Origin: Sipunculus nudus
Lineage: Eukaryota; Annelida; Sipuncula; Golfingiida; Sipunculidae
Assembly: GCA_026874595.1 (NCBI GenBank)
Contig: CM049312.1
Span: 49,913,429 to 49,977,428, forward strand
DNA length: 64,000 bases
Direction: 5' to 3'
Shown one piece after another: positions 1 through 11,026 of this stretch. Position 1 is the stretch's first letter; each line of letters opens with the position of its first letter. A program made the position numbers and the translations under genes. Below the pieces are notes generated by a model. That model saw nothing but the letters and a program-made list of their open reading frames with translations, made no database searches and was not told the origin of the DNA.

Positions 1-1769
1 TTGACCGATCAGGAAAATTTTTTTGCACAAATGTAGCCCTTGGAGAGCTTAATAACATACACCAAAAATGGTGGCGCCACCTGCAACCATGTTTGCACAG
101 TGTCCATCTGTTCGTCTGCCTTGGGTTAAAATCACTCATATCTCTGCAGTGACTAGACTAATTCACCTGAAATTCGGCATGCGTAAACATCCTGGATAGC
201 TTTTCTGATTTTATGACAGGTGGCGCCACCTACATTCACGTTTACGCTGCAGACATCCAAGCTCATATCTCGGGAACCGTTTGACCGATCAGGAAAATTT
301 TTTTGCACAAATGTAGCCCTTGGAGAGCTTTATAACATACACAAAAAATGGTGGCGCCACCTGCTACCATGTTTGCACAGTGTCCATCTGTTTGTCTGCC
401 TTGGGTTAAAATCACTCATATCTCTGCAGTGACTTGACTCATTCACCTGAAATTCGGCATGCTTGTAAATCCTGGATAGCTTTTCTGATTTTATGACAGG
501 TGGCGCCACCTACATTCACATTTACGCTGCAGACATCCAAGCTCATATCTCGGGAACCGTTTGACCGATCAGGAAAATTTTTTTGCACAAATGTAGCCCT
601 TGGAGAGCTTTATAACATACACAAAAAATGGTGGAGCCACCTGCAACCATGTTTGCACAGTGTCCATCTGTTCGTCTGCCTTGGGTTAAAATCACTCATA
701 TCTCTGCAGTGACTTGACTAATTCACCTGAAATTCGGCATGCTTATACATCCTGGATAGCTTTTCTGATTTTATGACAGGTGGCGCCACCTACATTCACG
801 TTTACGCTGCAGACATCCAAGCTCATATCTCGGGAACCGTTTGACCGATCAGGAAAATTTTTTTGCACAAATGTAGCCCTTGGAGAGCTTTATAACATAC
901 ACAAAAAATGGTGGAGCCACCTGCAACCATGTTTGCACAGTGTCCATCTGTTTGTCTGCCTTGGGTTAAAATCACTCATATCTCTGCAGTGACTTGACTA
1001 ATTCACCTGAAATTCCGCATGCTTATACATCCTGGATAGCTTTTCTGATTTTTTGACAGGTGGCGCCACCTACATTCACGTTTACGCTGCAGACATCCAA
1101 GCTCATATCTCGGGAACCGTTTGACCGATTGGGCCAAAATTTTGCATGTGTATAGATCTCACATAGCTCTTCATCATACGCAAAACTGGTGGCGCCACCT
1201 GCAGCCATTTTTGCACAGTTCCTGTCTGTTTGTCTGCCATGGGATAAAATCACTCATATCTCGGCAGTGGTTTGACATATCTGCCTAAAATTTTGCAGGT
1301 TTATACATCCCCGACAGCTCTCTTGATTTTATGACAGGTGGCGCCACCTGCATTCTAGTTTACACAGCAGACATCCAAGCTCATATCTTGGGAACCGTTT
1401 TTCCGATTGGGCCAAAGTTTTGCATGTGTATAGATCTCACATAGCTCTTTATCATACGCAAAACTGGTGGTGTCACCTGCAACCATTTTTGCTCAGCGTC
1501 CATCTGTTTGTCTGCCACGGGCTAAAATCACTCATATACATGTAGTGGTTTGACTTATCTGCCTTAAATTTTGCATATGTATACAACTTGGACGGCTTTC
1601 TGGATTTTGTGGTAGGGGGGTCACCCTACATACACAATTTGGCTGCAGACATCCATGCTAATATGCAACGCTCGATTTCCCCTTGCCACTCAATCCATGC
1701 CTCACTTCACCCGTTCCACTCTGATTTAGGCGGATACACGTAGTCGCTTGTCGACTACCCGTATTCTAG
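1..1769 (+). mobile_element. Family-C rolling-circle-like element, 5' end outside window
   Basis: Four near-identical 280-bp tandem units (same phase at 215, 495, 775 and 1055) and diverged units after them. Each unit is two related halves of about 140 bp, each with a CTCATATCTC start, an AAATTTTGCA core and a GGTGGCGCCACC palindrome. The element ends with the hairpin GTAGTCGCTTGTCGACTAC, seven intervening bases, and CTAG at 1766-1769. To its right the sequence continues as the interior of a family-A element (compare 16183 and 42743, where TCATTATTTAAATGTG is uninterrupted), so this copy is inserted inside that element. Confidence 0.7.
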
Positions 1770-2394
1770 TTTAAATGTGTGAATTTTGTACATTCTGGAT
1801 TCTCAACACCATTGTTTGGTGAAAACTGAATAAATACCAGACATGGTGGGAATACTTTGCAATTGTATTTAAATACGAATATGAATATGTACTCCATTAT
1901 AAAATTTCTTGCATAAAGAATGGGAATTCAGGTAAAAATGAAAGTATATGAATACCAGTGCAAATACTTTCCAAATGTATATATGAATGCATTCATGAAT
2001 ATATTCTTAAATATTATTTTAATAATCATTTCAGTTATATTTCACTTTAAAAATCATACGATTCTCTTATTTTTTTTATAAAAATTATATTTGGGACAAT
2101 ATTTGTAATTTTTTTAATAAATAGTTAAACTCTTATATTATATGTTCTGCTTATAAGTTATATGGCCAAGTCAAAATCTGTGTGACAATAGTACTCCATT
2201 TGTTAATAAAATAAATGAAATCAATTCTCTTCTCTGTCTCCAAAGGTACTATCAAAATCATACATAAACTTAACAACAACAACTCATAATACGGCTTATA
2301 CTTATTACCACACAAAACCAGCATGTGCCTCATTTCTAAATCATATTTTTTTATCATATATAACAGCTGAGCGCAGTGACCCATAGGTCCCTTG
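1770..2394 (+). mobile_element. Family-A element, 3' fragment
   Basis: Collinear with 16186-16808 and 42746-43339. It ends CAGCTGAGCGCAGTGACC, a palindromic segment, then GTCCCTTG at 2394. The family-C element at 1-1769 interrupts it; its left part lies outside the window. No coding capacity. Confidence 0.7.
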
Positions 2395-2879
2395 TTCTGT
2401 ATTTATGAGACCTTCAAATGAAGTGGTCATCTGTTAACATGGCACAAACCGTAACTGCTGAACCTAGAATCTTCTTTCTTGATATCCAGGGAGACTAATG
2501 AAAAATCTCCTTGGAAACCTGAAATTAGGTCTATGTTACCCGTATCCTTCGAGCTATGATATTTGATACAAACAAAAGCTCCAATATCTGAATAACTAAT
2601 TCTTTGATAGCCATGATTCTTTGGATATATATTGATCATGGAGTGTTTCATCAATCCTGCAGACTGGTGGCACTACCTGTATTTTTTTTCAAATTTTTAC
2701 ACATTTTTTTTCTATTTATGAGACCTTCAAATGAAGTTGTGATCTGTCCAAAAGCCCACTGAAACCCATTTCTAAGGACTCTTCACAATTACATAATTTG
2801 CTTGCACTCTGGCAGTCATTTAGCTCATTGTTCAACATTTCTTAAATTCAGCTGGGCGTCATGGCCCATGGGCCACTTG
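2395..2879 (+). mobile_element. Family-G element, 3' part
   Basis: Shares the phrases about a cleared 'ACAAACCGTAA...CCTAGAATC' module and the terminal GGCCCATGGGCCACTTG with 27778-29317 and 44640-45570. It ends with CTTG at 2876-2879, directly followed by T. Confidence 0.5.
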
Positions 2880-3053
2880 TTTTCTTCTTCCTTCCTTTTT
2901 CTTTTCCTTTTCTTTTCTTTTCTTTTCTTCCCCTTCCCTTCTCTTCCCGTTCTCTTCTTCCCTCTTTCCCCTCTTTTCTTTCACTCCTTCCTTTTTTCCC
3001 TCCCTGATTTTTTGTCCCCTTCCCATTTTTGGGGGTCGGGGGGGGGGGGGGGG
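2880..3053 (+). repeat. Polypyrimidine tract ending in a G run
   Basis: About 120 bases that are nearly all T and C (2880-3000), then a run of 16 G at 3038-3053. The strand asymmetry and G run could form a triplex or G-quadruplex; no gene is seen. A long open frame here on each strand is only a by-product of the simple sequence. Confidence 0.85.
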
Positions 3054-3155
3054 CAAGTTGCTTCCCCGGCCATCCCACTGGTTATGCCACTGGCAGCAGA
3101 AGCAGACCCAAGGGGACTCAAGGGGGTCAGTCACCCTTTTCAGCTGCAACCTTTT

Positions 3156-3428
3156 TTAACCCTTTACTGTTTACATTTATTTTAGATTTCCGACAAATTT
3201 GACACTATTTATATTTACACTAACAGCCATATCTTTTCAAGCCTTTTTTGTATCTTTATCAAATTTTCAACAGTTCCCACTAAGAGGGTTTGCTGAAGAT
3301 TATTGAAAATCATTGAAACTTAGAAATAATATGCAATATTTTTGTCCTGAAAGAATCTATACATATCATGGCATTCTAGTTGCCCATTTTGAGTGCTCTT
3401 TAGTGGCTTGTAAACAGTAAAGGGTTAA
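3156..3428. mobile_element. piggyBac-type MITE with TTAA duplications
   Basis: Perfect 15-bp inverted ends CCCTTTACTGTTTAC (3160-3174) and its complement (3410-3424) are flanked on both sides by TTAA (3156-3159, 3425-3428). TTAA target duplication and CCC ends define the piggyBac superfamily. The 265-bp body has no transposase, so it is a non-autonomous MITE. Confidence 0.85.
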
Positions 3429-3519
3429 TCATATCAGACCAATTTTGAGGCCTGGAACGTTCGCCCCCACCCACCCCAACCCTTTTCTGGAAATGGGGAC
3501 CATGTATTAATCCTCCTGG

Positions 3520-6296
3520 GTTGAACCTAGTGGTGGGCCGATCATCGAGTTTTTTCGAAAGTCAGTCGGTTTGCTGCCCCTTTCAGGCGCTCTATTACCA
3601 AAGGCTACTCTTGATTACATCATACTCATGATTGTTTTTTTTTTTCCAGAATGTCTCTATGTTATAGGAAAAAATTATTCTTCCATTTTTTACAACATTC
3701 CGCGCTTCATATAATGAGTCTGTGAACCCAAATCATCTCCGTATCTAACTGAGTATGACACGGTAGATGAGAGAACGGAGGACTTATTAAACCTCTGTGA
3801 ACTGGCAGGGAGCTGCAGAATTAGCGGAGAGTTTTCTAATGAGATGTTTATTGCAAAATATGGGCCATATGGCGTTAAATGCTTCATAATTCTCCAGGTC
3901 TACGCCAATTTTGCGAGATTCTCTTAGAAATAATCTCTTTAACTGATGCCAGGTGCCACTGCCGCATGAGTAATTATATTTCTAGCTTTCAATGACTTTT
4001 TAGCTCAGCTGACTATAAGTCATCTGAGCTATAATCGTGGTCCATTGTCCGTCGTTCGACCGTCTGTCCGTCCATAGATGTGGCACGTTTTGAATCCGTA
4101 AGACCTAGGAATCCAAAATTCAGCATAATGTTAGATGTCCCCAAGATCTCCTACCAAGTCGAAAACTGGGTCTTTGCGACTTCGTTCCTTTGAGAAATTA
4201 AGGAAAAACCTCAATTTTTTATTAAAAACCTATTTTACACTTCAGGACTGCCTAATATCAAAACCACTCATCTGTTTTTCCTCATATTTACCATAAATAT
4301 TCCTCTATATAGTTCCTATGTACATGCCAGAAATTAAGTCTGTTAAGTATAAATTTTTAAGTTATGGGCACGAACATAATGGACTTTGTAAAAAATCAGG
4401 AAAAAATATTTACTCACTTAACATGAAAAATTTTGAAACTGGAGTCTATTTTCCCAAGTATATAACTATGTTTAATTAAGATTTAATTGTTTACCCATAA
4501 TTAGATCTGAATTTTGTAAATTTTTTAAGCATAAAAGAAAATCAGTACCTTAAATTTAGCCCAACTTTGACCATGGCACGTTTTTTTCCTGTAAGTACCA
4601 TTGATTTAATTTTCACAGCATGTAAACATAAATATTTTATTTGTTTAAATCTGAAATTTGAAAATAAAAGCTTGAAAATTAAGCTAGTTATTGATTTTTT
4701 TCTTGAGGCTCTAATGTAGTCATTTGCTTTGATTACAGATTACAGATGCAGGGTCCCACTCCAGGTCACTGGAAGTCAGCTATGCCAGGGTTTCTGATTT
4801 GTTACAGTCACTGGGGGAGATCCCCTGCTGTGACAGGTGTACAGTTATTCTGATATCACCACCCCAATACCCCCCCCCCCCCCTGCAAACCCAACCCACC
4901 AAGTGTTATGCATTAATTGTTATTGTTTTCACTGTATTTCCTTAATTGTAACGCTGTTTCCACTCCAGTATACAAAAACTTTCCTTGAAAAAGTAATTCA
5001 AGGTGTAATCCAGAAAATGCCATGTTGTGTTAATGTAGCATTTTTAAAGAAATTAATTTTCTTTTATATGATTTTAACAGATATAATTGAACCCATCAGT
5101 ATGCTTAAATTTATAAAATATGAAGCACATCATGAATAAATAAAGACACAATTAAAAATTGTGAAATCTTAATCAAGTATTATTTATAGCTATTTATTGT
5201 TTTGCAGATTTAAAAGATATATTTTTGTGGAAAAAAATAAATAAACATTTGTATGCATGATGTGGTGTTATCTGACAAGATTGAGATTTATGATGATGCA
5301 ATGGAGAATTATGAATCAACTTTTATATTCAGATATATCTGTTATATTGGAAATGTATAGAAAAATAAACTTAAATTTTAAAAAAATTGATGTGATTAAA
5401 AAAATGAGGATTTAATACAAACATTTGTTCATTATTTTCCTGCCTCAGCAGAATTTGAGATCAGGCTTTGTTTGCCCTGTTTTATGTTGTTAATTAGTTA
5501 TATTTCAACTGTATACATTTCATAAAAAAATACATATATATTTAATAATATATATTATACAAAAAAGAGATTCAATTGAACAAATATGTAAACTACTGAA
5601 ATGTCAACAGTTAATCAAAAAGCCAACTAATGATCATGGTAATAGTACAGTTCATTTGTTCACTAACTGCTCACATGCTTCAGTTTCAACATTAGGAAAC
5701 ACATGGTCAGGTCACAAAATATTATTTGCAACAATTTCTTGCTCATCAATACAAACCAATCATATAAACCAACCATGGCCTTTATTACCTCTGCCTCTTA
5801 CACTTGATCTCCATTTGATATTATTTTAGATTTTTACCTTCAAGGTCAACTTCAGCTGAGCACAGTGATCCATGGGTCCCTTGTTTTTAATTCTTACCAA
5901 AAATTATATAGGCCTGTAATTTTTCTGGCGGGCCTGTGAAACCAGTATGCATGTCAGCATAATTGTTATAGAATGAAAGTCCTTGCTGGTGGTGAAGTTA
6001 AAATGATACGCGGGAGTATTCATGAGGGCCAGCAAGTAGATGTCCTGGATTGTGGTTTAATTAAACTTTGAACAGCATATCTGAGTAATAATAGGAAAAT
6101 ATGAAAAAGGCAAAAACTTCTTTTCATAAGGTAGAATTACTAAGACATACGGGCTGGGTTAAGAAAGTACAGTTTCACAGATAAATGCATTTTTCTTTAT
6201 ATTTGTCTGAACCGATTAATAATCGATCATCGATCAGTTTGCCCAAACCGATGATCGATTATGAAAAAGATACTGACTCCCACCACTAGTTGAACC
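3520..6296. mobile_element. hAT element with perfect 8-bp target duplication
   Basis: Ends are TAGTGGTGGG (3528) and CCCACCACTA (to 6288), flanked by the direct repeat GTTGAACC at 3520-3527 and 6289-6296. Sub-terminal CGATCATCGA-type palindromes lie at both ends. YAGTGGTGGG termini with 8-bp duplications are diagnostic of hAT transposons. The 2,761-bp element encodes no recognisable transposase and carries a nested family-A element (4000-5883); without it the hAT is about 0.88 kb, so it is non-autonomous. Confidence 0.88.
4000..5883 (+). mobile_element. Family-A element, short form, nested in hAT
   Basis: Starts TTAGCTCAGCTGAC, whose palindrome pairs with GTCATCTGAGCT just downstream, then TGTCCGTC-type microsatellite and GATGTGGCACGTTTTGAA. 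It carries one internal module (GATGTCCCCAAGATCTC, about 4130-4700), a C run, and ends CCATGGGTCCCTTG at 5883. It is nearly identical in layout and size (1.88 kb) to 34733-36624. No coding sequence. Confidence 0.75.
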
Positions 6297-7039
6297 CCTC
6301 CTTTCCGTAAAGCGAGCCAGAGTCATGTGTTTTTCATATTGACTGACCACACACGTGGGTCAGAGCCTTTGTCAAATGTCAGCCCAAACATGCATGAATC
6401 CGTCACTGAAAGCAAGGTTATTCATATGCATGGTAGTTATTCATATGCATGGTAGTCCTTAAATCAGCCTAATTCTTGGCTTGAGGTGACCACATGAAAA
6501 ATCCGGTCTTTGCCGAAGGCAGTTCGGCTGTTTTAGGTCATAGCCTCTGCTCATATCAGAAAACACGCAAAAATCACTCAAAATGATGTGTACATTAAAA
6601 ATTATTTATTCTAATGTTGGCCATGTCACTGAGGGAAAGATAACCTTTAAAATGAGGTATAGCACAGTATCATAAGAAACGCGGTTTCAGAGAACATTGC
6701 AAACAGAGGTGGACCCAATTCCTTTCATAAGTATTAGATATAGATATGAGCTACACTCTGGATAAATAATGATTGCAACTTAGAACTCTGATATTTTAAC
6801 CTATATTTTCAGATTTTTTTTTACTTGTAAAAAAAAAATAAATCTGATAAAAACTATTAATGGAAAAAGTGGATATGCTAAAAAAAATAGGCTTTAATAT
6901 AAACTTAAATGCATCATTCCCTTGAAAGTGAAATAAAGGTATCAGTCCATTCTGTCCACTTGCCTGTCCATCCATAGAATATTTTGCCTTTGCAAAAATT
7001 TCAAACTTCAGCTGAGCGCCATGACCCATGGGTCCTTTG
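6297..7039 (+). mobile_element. Unassigned flank and family-A 3' fragment
   Basis: From 6297 to about 6720 I recognise nothing beyond a short local repeat of TTATTCATATGCATGGTAGT. From about 6740 the sequence matches 24500-24885 (GATAAATAATGATTGCAACT, later CTGAGCGCCATGACCCATGG) and ends TCCTTTG at 7039, a family-A terminus with a one-base change. Confidence 0.5.
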
Positions 7040-7559
7040 TTATTTTATAATGCAGTGCAATATGTGCTTGACAGATTTAGTTTATGCTCATTGAAAATGG
7101 AAAATTTAAATTTCTTAGAGAATTTTATTTCAGTCAATAAATCAACTTTATACATGCGGCATAACACAATCAACACTATGTAGATGATTAAATGTCATTT
7201 TAATATGACAAAAAGGTAGAATAATAAAGAGACGGTTAAACAAACTGCAGGTGTGCCACCTGCAAACATCATATCTCACATAAACAAATGTGTCTGAACT
7301 GACAGCAAAACAAAACGCTTACAAATCCCTTGGCTATTGTAATATAATTAATTATTGTTGGATATGAGGGGTAAAGGTCGAGAAACAGACCATAATACAG
7401 AGAACCTACAGAAAATGACTATAGTGAATTATTACATCGTTAAACTGAAGTGAGCATTGAAAGTTGGGGTAGAAAGTATCTGCCACAGCCCTGCAAACCG
7501 GAGCTCCCCACCAAAAATGCGCATTTCAGTGGTTTAAGGTCCCTGGGGAAAGGTAAAAG
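7040..7559. other. No gene recognised
   Basis: AT-rich sequence without a convincing ORF, terminal repeat or tandem array. The right edge grades into degenerate satellite units. Confidence 0.5.
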
Positions 7560-9838
7560 GGAGGTAGATCCACAGTGAGGTACACAGTCAAGTGGGAGCA
7601 GTTATAGGAGGGAAAGGAAGGTAGGTCCAGACTTAGTCATACAGTCACATCCTAGCATTTCAAGGGGATTAGAGAAAAATTGGGCATGCAAGTTCAGACC
7701 AAGGAAGCCAGAAAAGTGCCGACAGATGCTTTAGAGGGATAAGGAGGAAATAAAGGGACATGTATGTTCAGACTAAGGTAGTCAGTCATGTCCTGGCAGT
7801 ACATGAGAGGGATAAGGAGGAAATAAAGGGACATGTATGTTCAGACTAAGGTAGTCAGTCATGTCCTGGCAGTACATGAGAGGGATAAGGAGGAAATAAA
7901 GGGACAAGAATGTTTAGACTAAGGTAGTCAGTCATGTCCTGGGAGTATATGAGAGGGATAAGGAGGAAATAAAGGGACAAGAATGTTTAGACTAAGGTAG
8001 TCAGTCATGTCCTGGCAGTACATGAGAGGGATAAGGAGGAAATAAAGGGACAAGAATGTTTAGACTAAGGTAGTCAGTCATGTCCTGGGAGTACATGAGA
8101 GGGATAAGGAGGAAATAAAGGGACAAGAATGTTTAGACTAAGGTAGTCAGTCATGTCCTGGCAGTACATGAGAGGGATAAGGAGGAAATAAGGGGACAAG
8201 AATGTTTAGACTAAGTTAGTCAGTCATGTCCTGGCAGTACATGAGAGGGATAAGAAGGAAATAAAGGGACAAGAATGTTTAGACTAAGGTAGTAAGTCAT
8301 GTCCTGGCAGTACAAAAAACGGATCAGGAGGAAATAAAGGGACATGTATGTTCAGACTAAGGTAGTCAGTCAAGTCCTGGCATTACATGAGAGGGATAAG
8401 GAGGAAATAAAGGGACAAGAATGTTTAGACTAAGGTAGTCAGTCAAGTCCTGGCAGTACAAAAGACGGAAAAGGAGGAAATAAAGGGACAAGAATGTTTA
8501 GACTAAGGTAGTCAGTCATGTCCTGGCAGTACATGAGAGGGATAAGGAGGAAATAAAAGGGACAAGAATGTTTAGACTAAGGTAGTCAGTCATGTCCTGG
8601 GAGTACATGAGAGGGATTAGGAGGAAATAAAGGGACAGGTATGTTTAGAATAAGTTAGTCAGTCAAGTCCTGGCATTACATGAGAGGGATAAGGAGGAAA
8701 TAAAGGGACAAGAATGTTTAGACTAAGGTAGTCAGTCATGTCCTGGCAGTACATGAAAGGGATAAGGAGGAAATAAAGGGACAAGAATGTTTAGACTAAG
8801 GTAGTCAGTCATGTCCTGGCAGTACATGAGAGGGATAAGGAGGAAATAAAGGGACAAGAATGTTTAGACTAAGGTAGTCAGTCAAGTCCTGGCAGTACAT
8901 GAGAGGGATAAGGAGGAAATAAAGGGACAAGAATGTTTAGACTAAGGTAGTCAGTCATGTCTTGGCAGTACATGAGAGGGATAAGGAGGAAATAGGGACA
9001 AGAATGTTTAGACTAAGGTAGTCAGTCATGTCCTGGGAGTACATGAGAGGGATAAGGGGGAAATAAAGGGACAGGTATGTTTAGAATAAGTTAGTCAGTC
9101 AAGTCCTGGCATTACATGAGAGGGATAAGGAGGAAATAAAGGGACAAGAATGTTTAGACTAAGGTAGTCAGTCATGTCCTGGCATTACATGACAGGGATA
9201 AGGAGGAAATAAAGGGACAAGAATGTTTAGACTAAGGTAGTCAGTCATGTCCTGGCAGTACATGAGAGGGATAAGGAGGAAATAAAGGGACATGTATGTT
9301 CAGACTAAGGTAGTCAGTCATGTCCTGGCAGTACATGACAGGGATAAGGAGGAAATAAAGGGACAATAATGTTTAGACTAAGGTAGTCATTCATGTCCTG
9401 GCAGTACATGAGAGGGATAAGGAGGAAATAAAGGGACAAGAATGTTTAGACTAAGGTAGTCAGTCATGTCCTGGCAGTACATGAGAGGGAAAAGGAGGAA
9501 ATAAAGGGACAAGAATGTTTAGACTAAGGTAGTCAGTCAAGTCCTGGCAGTACAAAAGACAGAAAAGGAGGAAATAAAGGGACAAGAATGTTTAGACTAA
9601 GGTAGTCAGTCATGTCCTGGCAGTACATGAGAGGGATAAGGAGGAAATAAAGGGACAAGAATGTTTAGACTAAGGTAGTCAGTCATGTCCTGGCATTACA
9701 TGAGAGGGATAAGGAGGAAATAAAGGGACAAGAATGTTTAGACTAAGGTAGTCAGTCAAGTCCTGGCAGTACAAAAGACGGAAAAGGAGGAAATAAAGGG
9801 ACAAGAATGTTAAGACTTAGGTAGTCAGTCAAGTCCTG
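7560..9838 (+). repeat. 73-bp satellite array, left part
   Basis: About 30 head-to-tail units of 73 bp, recognised by GTAGTCAGTCATGTCCTGGC, AGTACATGAGAGGGATAAGG and GGAAATAAAGGGACAAGAAT. Units from 7740 on are highly alike; those at 7560-7740 are strongly diverged, as expected at an array edge. The prevailing unit here has AGTCATGTCC and AGTACATGAG. The array is interrupted at 9839 by a CACTA element and resumes at 19456. Confidence 0.93.
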
Positions 9839-9934
9839 CACTGCAAAAAATAACTTACTTAAAATAAGTAGAAAAATCTTAAAATAAGTAAAATTATCTT
9901 GGGAGTCAGATAAGAAATATTTTCTTGTTAGCTA

Positions 9935-10215
9935 TAAGGAATATTTTCTTATTTCAAGGAATATTTACTTGATTTAGTTTTTCTTATTTCAAGGAATATT
10001 TACTAGATTGACTTTCTTATTTCAAGGAATATTTACTAGATTTTGTTTCTTATTTCAAGGAATATTTACTAGATTTAGTTTCTTATTTCAAGGAATATTT
10101 ACTTGATTTAGTTTCTTATTTCAAGAAAAATTTACTCAGCTTCTTTCAAGGAAAATTTTCTAGTCCAAGGAATATTTACTTAATTCAAGAAAATTTGTTC
10201 AAGAAAAATTCTCTT
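9935..10215 (+). repeat. CACTA sub-terminal repeats
   Basis: Tandem copies of about 30-36 bp with the core TTATTTCAAGGAATATTTAC. In CACTA elements such sub-terminal repeats are transposase-binding sites; here that role is inferred from position. Confidence 0.75.
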
Positions 10216-11026
10216 GATTTAAGCAAAATGGGAGTCAGATAAGAAAAATTGACTAGGACAAGTAACATTTCCTTGAATAAGGAATATGACCTGTTCAATC
10301 TTTCTAGTTCAAGAAAATCCTGCTGAAACAATTGTCACCTGCATTAATTCAGTATTACATATAGCTTGATGCATGATGGTTCTAAATTATAGCATAGTAC
10401 ATGGCAACTTGAATATCATGAATGTCTACAAACAATAGAAATATTAACAAATGCAACTTTCAACTACATCTCTTTTATTTCATTTATGTGTGTATCAGAC
10501 AGTATATATGATACAATCAAACATAGATCTACTGTTATCTACATATATATAATACATAAACTTAATGATATGATGGTACTGATAATTATAAGGCTAAATC
10601 CTTGCAGGTTCCTCTCTGAATATAAAGTTGATATAAGAAACACCAGCTGTTAAAACAAAGGTCCTCTAGATAAAATTACTGACAATTATAATAAAATTGT
10701 AACAGATTGCATAAAAATATAAACATATATACTAGATTGTAAGAATATATGTATACAGTGACTATAACAACTTCCAACTGATTTTTTTCCCACATAACCA
10801 TCAATATAAAAAATGTAAAGCCTTAGAATATTTATAATTATGTAGGAAACACTGACCTTTTTTATGATTGTCAGCTTGTAAATTAGTACCACTTCATAGT
10901 TAAATGAATATATATATCTAAATTATCTAATACCTTAAATTTTATTAAAAGGTTGTTGCTGTTGAAACATATTAGTTACATTTAAATTGTATCTTTGTAA
11001 CGTTTTAAAAGAGTACATGTTTTATA
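10216..11026. other. CACTA interior, no gene recognised
   Basis: AT-rich sequence inside the CACTA element. No family motif, convincing ORF or inverted termini were seen. Confidence 0.5.

Noticed and set aside
220-992. Three identical 70-residue open frames (MAPPTFTF...)
   Set aside because: They are the same frame of the 280-bp repeat unit; the frame is not kept in diverged copies and spans the non-coding palindromes.
2802-3185. 127-residue open frame rich in Phe, Ser and Leu, and basic frames opposite
   Set aside because: Translation of the polypyrimidine tract and G run.
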